Positions 56,915 to 64,000 of a DNA stretch of 64,000 nucleotides are shown here, piece by piece. The notes beneath the pieces were generated by a model. It ran no database searches. It was not told the DNA's origin and saw nothing but the letters and a program-made list of their open reading frames with translations. The DNA is from Chelativorans salis (GTDB lineage: Bacteria > Pseudomonadota > Alphaproteobacteria > Rhizobiales > Rhizobiaceae): NCBI RefSeq assembly GCF_025336525.1, contig NZ_JAOCZP010000005.1, positions 348,937 to 412,936 on the forward strand, written 5' to 3'. Position 1 is the first letter of the stretch, and each line of letters begins with the position of its first letter. The position numbers were made by a program, and so were the translations under genes.

Positions 56915-57610
56915 CTACGCCGTCGCTTTTCGGTGCTCAGTAAGCTCGGCCTGGAACAGATGCGCATTGGAGCGCTTGCCGAAATCGAAGGCCACGTCGA
57001 GCGAGAGCAGGATGGTTGCAGGCTCCGTGTGCTTCGCCTGCCAGCGCTCGCCGGAGGCGCGCGAGACGAAGAAGTAGATGTGGTGGCAGGCCGTTGCAAT
57101 GATACGCGCCGCGGATGATTGATCCCACGTGTCGGGACGTCCCATGGACACAACGATGTCGGCCGGCTCCGTGGAGATGATTCGCTCGGGCGACACGGTG
57201 AGACGGATCAGTTCGTTCGATTCGGGATCGCGCGACTCGATCTCGGCGGTCTCGCCGAGGAGTTCCGGGATGAACAGGCTGTCATACGCACACCATGTCC
57301 AAAGCCTTTGTCCCTTCACTGTGATCTGGTGGTGCGTCGGCGCTACCGAGAGCCCCCAGAATCCGATGATCCGATCCCTTTCGTCCGTGTAGATGAAGGG
57401 ACACAGCGCGGAGTCTTTCATGAGGGCTTCCGCCGCGCCGAAGGTCGTGCCGAGCGCCTGCGCCAGCCGAGAGCAGGTTACGGCTTCGCCTTTCGCCAGT
57501 TCTCGGAGGAGAACAATGCCGGCGTGCTGTTCGGTGAGCGAGAACACTGGCAGCCACTGCACTGCCAGATCCCACAAATCGTCATGAACCGTTTTATCGC
57601 TGCGTGTCAT
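56915..57610 (-). CDS. merB: Organomercurial lyase MerB
   Basis: It cleaves the carbon-mercury bond and releases Hg(II) for MerA. ATG 57610 gives 231 residues. The catalytic Cys and Asp are seen in TWCAYDSLFIPELLG (Cys96 and Asp99 in R831b numbering) and the second Cys in ATACHHIYFF (Cys159). The C-terminal region is longer than the classical 212-residue form. An AAGGAG lies ten bases upstream. It follows the small membrane gene by about 60 bp in the operon. Confidence 0.93.
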   Translation of the reverse strand: MTRSDKTVHDDLWDLAVQWLPVFSLTEQHAGIVLLRELAKGEAVTCSRLAQALGTTFGAAEALMKDSALCPFIYTDERDRIIGFWGLSVAPTHHQITVKGQRLWTWCAYDSLFIPELLGETAEIESRDPESNELIRLTVSPERIISTEPADIVVSMGRPDTWDQSSAARIIATACHHIYFFVSRASGERWQAKHTEPATILLSLDVAFDFGKRSNAHLFQAELTEHRKATA

Positions 57611-57671
57611 GGTGACATATCTCCTTTCCGAACCTCCCTTTTTTGACATCTGCCATCGTTTCGACGACGGC

Positions 57672-57932
57672 TTATTCAGGCTGGCCATGCAGGGAGTGAC
57701 CGGCGCGGGGGTTGCCGGCTTCGTTCTCATTCATGCGCGCATTCCGGCGGCACAGATAGACCCCGGCGATGGGCAGGACGATGACGGCAAGCCAGAAGTA
57801 GCCGCCGCCGGCAAGCCAGTTGGCGAGGCCGGCAAACCTGATCGCCCCGGTGGCGGCAGCCACCAGCGCGCCGCAACAGATGATCTTTGCTGCTAGCAGC
57901 CCTGCAAGACCATAGCCGTGCGGGGGTTCCAT
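57672..57932 (-). CDS. Small two-helix membrane protein of the mercury operon
   Basis: ATG 57932 with AGGAGG four bases upstream gives 86 residues. Helix 1 has a vicinal cysteine pair (AAKIICCGALVAAATGAI) and helix 2 is WLAVIVLPIAGVYLC. A paired Cys in the first helix is the layout of mercury carriers such as MerF and MerE, though the sequence matches neither closely. It lies 8 bp after the MerF-MerA gene and is probably an auxiliary Hg transporter. Confidence 0.8.
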   Translation of the reverse strand: MEPPHGYGLAGLLAAKIICCGALVAAATGAIRFAGLANWLAGGGYFWLAVIVLPIAGVYLCRRNARMNENEAGNPRAGHSLHGQPE

Positions 57933-57940
57933 TTTTCCTC

Positions 57941-59623
57941 CTATCCGGCGCAGCAGGACAGCTTCGCCACGTCCTTGCCAAAGCCCTGCGCGGCAAGTTT
58001 CAGCCCTTCGACCGTGGTGAGGTAGGGAAAGATCGTCTCGCCTAACGCCCTTGTCGTCATGCCGTGCTTGATGGCCAGCACCACCGTCTGGATGCTGTCG
58101 GCGCCCACGGGCGCCAGGATCTGCCCGCCAAGCAGACGATCGGTGCTGGCATCGGCGACCAGCTTGATGAGCCCGCGCGTGTCGCGGGCGGCCAGCGCCC
58201 GCGGCACCTGGTCGAGCGGAACGATAGAGGTCTTGGTCTCGAAGCCGGCGGCTTGCGCGGCCTGCTCGCTCAGCCCGACGCCGGCGACCTGCGGATCGGT
58301 GAACGTCACCCATGGCATGGCCGTGTTGTCATAGACCAGGCTGTCGCCGTTCAGTGCGTTTTGCGCCGCGAGCTTGGCGCCGTAGGCCGCCATGTAGACG
58401 AACTGGTCACCGCCGGTCACGTCGCCAGCAGCATAGACACCGGACTTCGAGGTGCGCATCCGCTCATCAACAACGATGCCGCCATTCTCGGACAACCTCA
58501 CGCCCGCCTCCGCAAGCCCCAGACTATTGGTGTTCGGAGACCGGCCAGTGGTCAGAAGAACTTGCTCGGCGGGAATCACTTCCTCCGCCCCGTCGATGGC
58601 AATCGTCAGTTCGACACCGCGATCCGTCTGCGCGATCCTGCGATAGGCAAGGCCGGTGCAGACGGTGATGCCCTCGTCGCAGAGATAGCCGGTCAGGGCT
58701 TGCGCGATTTCCGGCTCGGTCTCCGGCAGCAGGCGGCGACGGGTGACGAGCGTCACCTCCACCCCCGCGCGGGCAAACATCTGCGCCAGCTCGCAGCCGA
58801 TATAGCCGCCGCCGATCACCAGCAGTGAACGCGGCAATTCGGGTAATTCGAGCGCGGTCGTGCTGGTGAGGTAAGAAATGTTCGCCACGCCGGGAATATC
58901 CGGCAAGGCCGGCGAAGCGCCGGTCGTGATGATAATCTTGTCGGCCGGGATCGCGGCACCGTTCACCAATATGCCCTGCCCGTTCAGGCGCGCAGGACCC
59001 TCCAGATAGGCAATCCCGTTATACTCGGGCAGCAGGTCGACATACTTCTTCTGCCGCAGGGTTGCGACCAGATCATCCTTGGCTCCGATCAGTTGGGCCC
59101 AGTCAACGACGTTAGCTTCGCCGGCAAGGCCGGGAAAACGATGCACGGCGCGCGCGCCATGCAGCGCCTCGGCGGCGCGGATCATCGTCTTTGATGGCAC
59201 GCAGCCGACATTGACACAGGTGCCGCCGATCGTGCCGTGGCCGATGAGCACGACCTGCGCGCCCTGCTCGGCGGCCGTGATCGCGGCGGAAAAGCCGGCG
59301 GAGCCGGCGCCGATCACCGCCAGATCGTAACGGCCACTGCGCGTTCCATTCGTGACGCAGCGATCTGACATTTCACAGCCCCTTTCGTCATTCGTTCGTG
59401 TTTCGGCCGCGCCGTAGGCCGCTGCGCGCTGGCGACGCCATACGCCGTAGGCGGTGATGCCTAGGAACAGCGCCAAGGCCGGGAACAGCACATGGTCGAT
59501 CCGGCCGAGCCACGCGGACAGGCCCACGGCGCCAAGACCGATTACCAAAACGGGGGTAAAGCAGCAGATGGCGGCGATGACCGAGCCTATGATACCGGTC
59601 TTGAGGATTGTCCTATCCTTCAT
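57941..59623 (-). CDS. merA: MerF-MerA fusion: mercury carrier joined to mercuric reductase
   Basis: One 560-codon frame encodes a MerF-like membrane part (residues 1-70: SVIAAICCFTPVLVIGLGAVG and a second helix) followed from about 95 by complete MerA. The MerA part has the FAD site VIGAGSAGFSA, the redox motif GGTCVNVGCVPSKTM, the NAD site, and the C-terminal Hg-binding pair in KLSCCAG. MerA reduces Hg(II) to Hg(0) with NADPH. The usual N-terminal NmerA heavy-metal domain is absent. An internal ATG at 59371 (MSDRCVTNG) has AAAGGGG seven bases upstream, so a separate soluble MerA could also be made. Confidence 0.9.
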   Translation of the reverse strand: MKDRTILKTGIIGSVIAAICCFTPVLVIGLGAVGLSAWLGRIDHVLFPALALFLGITAYGVWRRQRAAAYGAAETRTNDERGCEMSDRCVTNGTRSGRYDLAVIGAGSAGFSAAITAAEQGAQVVLIGHGTIGGTCVNVGCVPSKTMIRAAEALHGARAVHRFPGLAGEANVVDWAQLIGAKDDLVATLRQKKYVDLLPEYNGIAYLEGPARLNGQGILVNGAAIPADKIIITTGASPALPDIPGVANISYLTSTTALELPELPRSLLVIGGGYIGCELAQMFARAGVEVTLVTRRRLLPETEPEIAQALTGYLCDEGITVCTGLAYRRIAQTDRGVELTIAIDGAEEVIPAEQVLLTTGRSPNTNSLGLAEAGVRLSENGGIVVDERMRTSKSGVYAAGDVTGGDQFVYMAAYGAKLAAQNALNGDSLVYDNTAMPWVTFTDPQVAGVGLSEQAAQAAGFETKTSIVPLDQVPRALAARDTRGLIKLVADASTDRLLGGQILAPVGADSIQTVVLAIKHGMTTRALGETIFPYLTTVEGLKLAAQGFGKDVAKLSCCAG

Positions 59624-59629
59624 TGCGTC

Positions 59630-59953
59630 TCAACCGCCGGTGTTGAGGGCGAGCCTGGAGGGGTATCCGGCGTTCGTGGTAGCGCTGATGAGGGCGTCTA
59701 CATTGGTGATATCGTCGTCAAAGACGACGGTGGCGCTTACCGGCGGGGACATGCTGTAGTTCTCCACGACATCCACGCTTGCAACGCCCGGCACCCGCTG
59801 CAGCACAGAACGCACGATCGGGGCGCACAAAGCGCATGACGCGTTTTCCACGCCCAAAGTGACAGTTCTTTCCACAGCATACCCAGCAACGGGCGAGAGC
59901 AGTGCGAGGGACGCGACAGTGATGGCCACGCAGCGAACGAACGAAATCCTCAT
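59630..59953 (-). CDS. merP: Periplasmic mercury-binding protein MerP
   Basis: GGAAGGAG upstream of ATG 59953 fixes the start. The 107 residues have a signal peptide (VAITVASLALLSPVAGYA) and an HMA fold with the metal pair in ENASCALCAPIV, in place of the usual GMTCxxC. It hands periplasmic Hg(II) to MerT. It ends 7 bp before the fusion gene. Confidence 0.92.
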   Translation of the reverse strand: MRISFVRCVAITVASLALLSPVAGYAVERTVTLGVENASCALCAPIVRSVLQRVPGVASVDVVENYSMSPPVSATVVFDDDITNVDALISATTNAGYPSRLALNTGG

Positions 59954-59982
59954 GTCTTCTTCTCCTTCCCAAATGGCGCTGA

Positions 59983-60393
59983 TCAGAGGAAGTAGACTGC
60001 GAGACGGGGAAACGCATAGGCAAAGATGACGAGGACCGTAGCAAGCCAAAGGCCGATCCTTGCGATCCGGGTTGACCTCGGGCTGGCGCAGTAGCCGCCT
60101 TCGGTGCAGGCTTTCCTTGCCTTCCAATAGACCGCGTAATAGCCGTAGGCGAGGAAAGCCGCCGTCATCGCGATGAAGTAGGGCTGGTAAGGTTCCAACG
60201 CCGTCAGATTGCCGATCCAGGCGCCGCTGACGCCAAGCATGAAAAGCGCAAAAGGCAACACGCAGCAGCTCGATGCTGCAATCGCTCCGAGAATTCCTCC
60301 GACAGCGGCCAACTTGGATCCCCTGACGGCACTTTCGCCACCGTCGATCCCGCGCGCAGAACCCAGGGAGGCGTCGTGGGCATCATTCATCAT
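59983..60393 (-). CDS. merT: Mercuric transport protein MerT
   Basis: ATG 60393, five bases after GAGG, gives 136 residues (an ATG directly after it is also possible). Three membrane helices are present; the first holds the Hg-binding pair in AIAASSCCVLPFALFMLG, and a cytoplasmic loop holds KACTEGGYCA. It imports Hg(II) from MerP for reduction. It is the first gene of the operon behind the MerR-controlled promoter. Confidence 0.94.
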   Translation of the reverse strand: MMNDAHDASLGSARGIDGGESAVRGSKLAAVGGILGAIAASSCCVLPFALFMLGVSGAWIGNLTALEPYQPYFIAMTAAFLAYGYYAVYWKARKACTEGGYCASPRSTRIARIGLWLATVLVIFAYAFPRLAVYFL

Positions 60394-60425
60394 CCAAACC
60401 TCATGACAGTCGCCAATCCGCATGG

Positions 60426-60456
60426 TACATAACGCCTGTACCAACTACAGGCTCAA
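60426..60456 (-). promoter_or_regulatory. MerR-controlled mer promoter and operator
   Basis: On the minus strand the -35 box TTGAGC and -10 box TATGTA are separated by 19 bp, the long spacing MerR proteins correct by unwinding. Between them lies the dyad CCTGTA-N5-TACAGG (60435-60451). It lies 33 bp before merT and between divergent merT and merR. Confidence 0.88.
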
Positions 60457-60470
60457 GACGGAATTGCGCC

Positions 60471-60884
60471 ATGGCAAAACACACTTCCGTGAAGGGGTTG
60501 CAGCGCAGCGCGCTATCTAAGCGAACCGGCTGCCACCTCGAGACCATTCGTTACTACGAGAACATCGGCCTCATGCCCGAGCCACCGCGCAGTCCCAAGG
60601 GGTATCGTCTATATGACGAGAGCCATGTTCGGCGCCTGCGCTTCATCCTGCGCAGCCGGGAGCTTGGCTTTGGCATCGATGAGATTCGCAGTTTGCTGGA
60701 CCTCGTCGACCGCAAGTGTCAGACCTGTGCGGAGGTCCGGGAACGGACAAAACCGCATTTGGCCGAAATCAGGGCCAAGATCGCCGATCTTCGGCGCATC
60801 GAGCGGCTCCTGGCCCGGACCATGGCGCAATGCTCGGGCGAGGACGTGCCGGAATGCCCGATCCTTGATGCGCTCGCCGCCTGA
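60471..60884 (+). CDS. merR: Mercury-responsive regulator MerR
   Basis: The 137 residues have a winged helix (LSKRTGCHLETIRYYENIGLMP) and a dimer helix. Hg ligand candidates are Cys83 or Cys86 (RKCQTCAEV), Cys121 and Cys129 (QCSGEDVPECP), matching the three-Cys site of MerR. It represses mer without Hg(II) and activates it when Hg is bound. It is divergent from merT, and insertion-sequence DNA begins immediately after its stop codon. Confidence 0.93.
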   Translation: MAKHTSVKGLQRSALSKRTGCHLETIRYYENIGLMPEPPRSPKGYRLYDESHVRRLRFILRSRELGFGIDEIRSLLDLVDRKCQTCAEVRERTKPHLAEIRAKIADLRRIERLLARTMAQCSGEDVPECPILDALAA

Positions 60885-61635
60885 GTGTCAATGGGCACCG
60901 AAGTTTCCCCGATTGTGGGCATTCAATTTTCCCTAGTTCGGCGTGTTCGGGTGTCGTCGGTGATCAGCCGTTTTCGTGATCGCTGGCTTTCCTTGCTGGC
61001 GGCCTTCCGCGGCGTTTTGGTGCCGGCGGCGGTGTGTTGAGAGCTTTTGACCGAACGTGCTCGGGGACGAGGTCGGCATGCTGCCTGAGGCGGTAGCTGG
61101 CGCCCTCGATCTGGATGACGACGGCGTGGTGGAGCAGCCGGTCGAGCAGCGCGGTGGCGACGGCGGGATCGCCGAACACCTCGCCCCATTCGGCGAAGCC
61201 GCGGTTGGAGGTGACCATCATGGCGCCCTTTTCGTAGCGGGCGTTGACGAGCTGGAAGAACAGGTTGCCGCCGCCGGGGGTGATCGGCAGGTAGCCGATC
61301 TCATCGACGACGAGGAGCTGCGGCCGTCGCAGATAGCGGATGCGTTCCCTGAGCTTTCCTTCCCGCTCGGCCTCAGCCAGCGAGGCGACGATGTCAGCCA
61401 GGGTGGAGAAGTGTACGCTCCGACCGGCCTTGACTGCCTCGATGGCGAGCGCTGAGGCCAGGTGGGTCTTGCCGGTGCCGGGTGGGCCGAGCAGGTGGAC
61501 CACCTCGGCACGCTCGATGAAGGTCAATTCGGCGAGCGCCAGAATGCGCTGTCGGTCGAGCGACGGCTGGAAGGCGAAGTCGAAGCCGGCCAGGGTCTTG
61601 ATGGTGGTGAGTCGTGCCAGGGTGAGCGCCGTCTT
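60885..61635 (-). mobile_element. Truncated IS21-family element
   Basis: The element holds an istB gene without its 5' end and no istA. The DNA from 60885 (TGTCAATGGGCACC and then AAGTTTCCCC) resembles an IS21-type end. It begins right after the merR stop. Homology ends near 61635, where unrelated sequence starts, so one side was lost. Confidence 0.65.
60964..61635 (-). pseudogene. istB: istB remnant (IS21 helper ATPase, 5' truncated)
   Basis: From about 61635 the frame matches IstB: IKTALTLARLTTIKTLAGFDF, Walker A GPPGTGKTHLA, LLVVDEIGYLP and VTSNRGFAEWGEVFGD. The first 50-60 residues of a normal IstB are replaced by unrelated sequence (the open frame runs on to 61746). The C-terminus ends in a basic tail. 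Without IstA and an intact N-terminus it cannot drive transposition. Confidence 0.8.
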
Positions 61636-62059
61636 GATGCAAAGCCCGAGGTGAAGGTTCTGCTCGCCGGCGCCGTCGAACGCGTCGCCGACACGGCCGG
61701 AGACCTCTGCGCGGAAGGACCTCATCTCGCAAAGCCCTATGACCACAAACTCATCCTAGATCACATCAACCGGCTGCGTGGTGGCTAAGCAGGGGAGACC
61801 GCCGCCCCTCCATCGCGCACGCTCCCCCTTCACGATGCCGCCTCACCTCCCGGCTCACTGCGCGCGCCAATCACCCACATTTCCCGGGACACTTTTCGTA
61901 ATATCTCGTGTTGGTTCCGAATGTGATTCCATGCCTCGGGGTCGCCACTTCACGGGCCAATCACCGCCACGTTGCGCATCAAGTCTCCTGACCGCGGTCC
62001 GGTTGGATCGCCGGCCCCACAAATGAGGGGCCGCACTGAAGCAAAGATGGAGTGTCCAC
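61636..62059. other. Junction debris between the IS21 remnant and the EF-hand gene
   Basis: A plus-strand frame ending at 61788 (VLLAGAVERVADTAGDL, then PYDHKLILDHINRLRGG) looks like the C-terminus of a real protein cut by the insertion; the family is not recognised. Nothing else is seen. Confidence 0.4.
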
Positions 62060-62296
62060 ATGCCCAAGACCATCCTCCCGTTGGCTGCAGCCACCGCTCT
62101 GGCGTTGACCTCGTTGGCCCATGCTCAGGCGCCCGATTTTGCGACCGTCGATGCCGATGCAAGCGGTGAAGTCTCAATGGAAGAGGTGTCTGCGGCCGGG
62201 GTGACGATCACGGAAGAGCAGTTCGCAACCGCAGATGCCGATGCGAGCGGCGGCCTCAGCGAGGCGGAATTGTCTGCCGTGGTTACCGCCAACTGA
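62060..62296 (+). CDS. Small secreted EF-hand protein
   Basis: The 78 residues open with a signal peptide (ILPLAAATALALTSLAHA). Two EF-hand loops follow, DADASGEVSMEE and DADASGGLSEAE, with Asp/Ser/Glu at calcium positions. It is periplasmic and probably binds calcium. No ribosome site stands out (AAGATGGAG about nine bases upstream may serve), and there are no functional neighbours. Confidence 0.85.
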   Translation: MPKTILPLAAATALALTSLAHAQAPDFATVDADASGEVSMEEVSAAGVTITEEQFATADADASGGLSEAELSAVVTAN

Positions 62297-62763
62297 TCCT
62301 GGCTCATGCCTTTGCGGGTTGCCCGTTCTGGGCAGCCCGCTTCCAATCACGCCCGTAATTGACGCTTTCGCGGTGTTGCTCTCACGGACGCTTCATGCGG
62401 TCCCTGTCGGGTTCGCCCGAAGCGATCGACTCCTGACCGATATGTTTGGAGCCGATCTGACTTGCTGCGTCGAACCGCCCGGATATGACGTCATCTACAG
62501 AATGCTTTCGCGGTGACTGTCGCACCGGGAGCGCAAGCTGAGCGGATCGCGGTCGCCGCCGAAGACCATCATCAGGTCCGACTTACGATAGAAACGCGTG
62601 TTGAGCGCGCTGGTAAGGCGATGCTTGCGGTCGAGGAGCGGTTCGAGGCTTTGTGGAGCGATCTTGCCAACCGGACCAATCATATCATCCGTTCGCTCGG
62701 AGATCGCCGCTCCCGAAGCAGAATGCCGAGCGGGTCGGCAACGCATCGAAGATGCTCCAGGCC
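62297..62763. other. Region without an assigned gene
   Basis: From 62513 to 62767 a GTG-started plus-strand frame (AVAAEDHHQVRLTIETRVER, FEALWSDLANRTNHIIRSL) and the opposite strand are both open; neither has a family signature. It may be a gene fragment. Confidence 0.35.
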
Positions 62764-62949
62764 ATGAATAAACGATACAATAAGCGGCTGGAAGACGAAG
62801 ACCTATGGGAGGTCTATGACATGAAAACCGGCCGCACGGTCATCATGTGCGGGTTTCCTCTCGATGGCCTTGGTGAGCATGCGGCCGAGGAATACGTGCG
62901 CCTGCTCGAGGCCGGCGAACTCGTGCCGGACGCGTCGGACGGATCGTAA
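62764..62949 (+). CDS. Small hypothetical protein (61 aa)
   Basis: ATG 62764 encodes NKRYNKRLEDEDLWEVYDM, TGRTVIMCGFPLDGLG and AAEEYVRLLEAGELVPD, a compact acidic protein of natural composition. CAGG lies a few bases upstream. No family is recognised; it stands alone. Confidence 0.55.
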   Translation: MNKRYNKRLEDEDLWEVYDMKTGRTVIMCGFPLDGLGEHAAEEYVRLLEAGELVPDASDGS

Positions 62950-63128
62950 ACCCGATTCTGATCAGCACTCCCAATACTGAATGTCGGCCGCTTGCCATGC
63001 TCCTGGAGGCGTTCAAAGATGGATATGGACCGGACAACCGGGCGGATTCCTGACAGATAGTCCAATTTCCTGCGGCCGGCTCGAAAGCACCGGCCGCTTT
63101 TCTTGCTGCGCCCGCGAGCGGGCTGCGT

Positions 63129-63433
63129 TCACAACGGGCGGACCTGCTGGCACAAATCGAGCCAGGCACCCGTAACATTTCCTTCCACCACGATGCTCTG
63201 GCACTCTTCTAAGAGCATCACCTGTTGCTCGCGCGTCAGCAGGTCGAACTGCGCGCGCAATTCCGCATCCGGAAGCAATGTGCCTTGCGCCTCATCGGCG
63301 AAGAAACCCCCTGGGCGATATCGAGGCAGGGTTTCCCACTTTCTATCATAGCGACGACGCTGCGCAGGTGACCCTCAGCGCGCTTCAGGCGCTTGACGAT
63401 CTCGGGATGGGAAGCGTGGCGGTGGTCGATCAT
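63129..63433 (-). pseudogene. CsoR/FrmR-family metal repressor, truncated and frameshifted
   Basis: ATG 63433 encodes HPEIVKRLKRAEGHLRSVV and MIESGKPCLDIAQ, the first helix and the metal-ligand Cys of CsoR/FrmR repressors. The rest of the family (the second helix with its HxxH/C region) is absent. A one-base shift in the G run near 63310 would continue the frame into an unrelated tail (LLPDAELRAQFDLLTREQQ) to 63129. It is either a chimera or a decayed gene, and no working repressor is expected. Confidence 0.65.
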
Positions 63434-63445
63434 GACAGAACTGCT

Positions 63446-63462
63446 ATCCCCCAGGTGGGGAT
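63446..63462. promoter_or_regulatory. CsoR/RcnR-class operator candidate
   Basis: ATCCCC and GGGGAT form a perfect inverted repeat around CAGGT, 13 bp before the start of the CsoR-like gene. G/C tracts flanked by A/T in this symmetry are typical of the operators of this repressor class. Confidence 0.55.
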
Positions 63463-63904
63463 CAACCGGGAATAGCGATCTGCTGCCTCAAGCTAGCCTT
63501 AGCCACCATCAAGCCACGGTCGATCGAACCACCATTCCCTTCCACGAGCTTTGGCCGAGGCACCGCCATCGCCTTCTTTTGACCGGTATGTCTGCTCTTG
63601 GCGCGGCCCCCTCTGGACTTCCGAAACGGGTCATGGGCGTGAATTCGGCAGGGTTGAACGAATCTCTGCAAGGGGTCGCGATTTCACATTCGGGTAGGCA
63701 GCAATTGATGGGGCAGTACGATGACGACCGCCGACGAGTTCCACACTGCGATCTTGTGCCACTTTCACCCGATATCAGGTCTGCAACTCCGCGCCAGGAG
63801 CAGTCGTCTCTGAGCCAAGCGCCGAATGACGTGTTCGGGGCCTTCTGCCGACGGTCGGCTATCGGGTGGGATTTTGCAGAAGCTGCCGTTCCGCAGACGA
63901 CCCA
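63463..63904. other. Region without a convincing gene before the IS element
   Basis: Both strands carry open frames of 70-170 codons (for example 63509-63943 minus and 63393-63914 plus) without family signatures or ribosome sites. It is probably debris between mobile elements. Confidence 0.35.
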
Positions 63905-64000
63905 GGCTGTGTAAAAACGCCGAACATGATACCCTTTCGACATGGTCGAGGGGGTGTCATGAAGCGGTATATCGAGGGTGTCGACAGGAGCCAGGGTACA
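63905..64000 (+). mobile_element. Left end of an IS1182-type insertion sequence (continues past window)
   Basis: GGCTGTGTAAAAACGC at 63905 resembles IS1182-family terminal repeats. The transposase start follows 54 bp later. The rest of the element lies outside the window. Confidence 0.6.
63959..64000 (+). CDS. IS1182-type transposase, first 14 codons
   Basis: ATG 63959 after GAGGGGG encodes MKRYIEGVDRSQGT, the usual N-terminus of IS1182-family transposases. The gene leaves the window after 14 codons, so integrity is unknown. Confidence 0.6.
   Translation, partial: MKRYIEGVDRSQGT

Noticed and set aside
63393..63914. 173-codon plus-strand frame before the IS end
   Set aside because: It overlaps the CsoR-like start and operator, has no ribosome site and shows no family resemblance.

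Overview
The window is GC-rich, densely coded bacterial DNA. The gene set suggests an alphaproteobacterium of the Hyphomicrobiales (Mesorhizobium/Phyllobacteriaceae-like): an exopolysaccharide locus with Wza, BY-kinase-like and Wzy-like proteins, an UgpC-type sugar ABC operon, a groESL pair with an HrcA/CIRCE site next to small genes of a rhizobial type, and a MerT/P/F/A/B mercury operon. The genus is an inference. No rRNA, tRNA or CRISPR was seen.

Region 1 (1-24.7 kb) is a surface-polysaccharide locus. It holds a formyltransferase cut by the window edge, an initiating sugar transferase, an outer-membrane export protein, a chain-length/tyrosine-kinase-like protein with a damaged Walker A, a Wzy-like polymerase, a pectate-lyase-like enzyme, three GT4 glycosyltransferases and a NarL-type two-component pair. 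Inside it, 15.1-22.0 kb is a compact operon: CDP-glucose synthesis (rfbF, rfbG), a PLP 3-dehydratase, a C-methyltransferase, a reductase-like SDR, a GtrB-type polyprenyl-phosphate glycosyltransferase and a GtrA-type flippase. With the GT-C membrane glycosyltransferase at 13.0-14.6 kb this looks like a route to a branched 3,6-dideoxy sugar that is lipid-linked, flipped and added to the polysaccharide outside the cytoplasm.

Region 2 (25-30.3 kb) has an SRAP-domain remnant, an operon of six very small overlapping genes on the minus strand, groES-groEL behind a CIRCE element, and three more tiny genes, one frameshifted.

Region 3 (31.1-38.2 kb) is a glycine-betaine cassette: a fused glycine/sarcosine/dimethylglycine methyltransferase, a broken metF, a methionine synthase split over two genes and metK. 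It makes betaine and supplies most of the SAM cycle that this consumes.

Region 4 (38.6-46.5 kb) is a carbohydrate uptake operon: a divergent ATPase, a GntR regulator with a clear dyad operator, an esterase, a binding protein, two permeases, a TIM-barrel isomerase and a Gfo/Idh oxidoreductase.

Region 5 (47-56 kb) is mixed: a PQQ dehydrogenase, two AraC regulators each divergent from an enzyme gene (a Tat-exported MBL-fold hydrolase and an SDR), a double cold-shock protein, an LssY_C membrane protein and a DUF2235 pseudogene.

Region 6 (56.4-64 kb) is a mercury and organomercury operon with an in-frame MerF-MerA fusion, followed by transposon and gene debris: a 5'-truncated IS21 istB touching merR, an EF-hand protein, a truncated CsoR-family gene with its likely operator, and the start of an IS1182-type transposase at the window edge.
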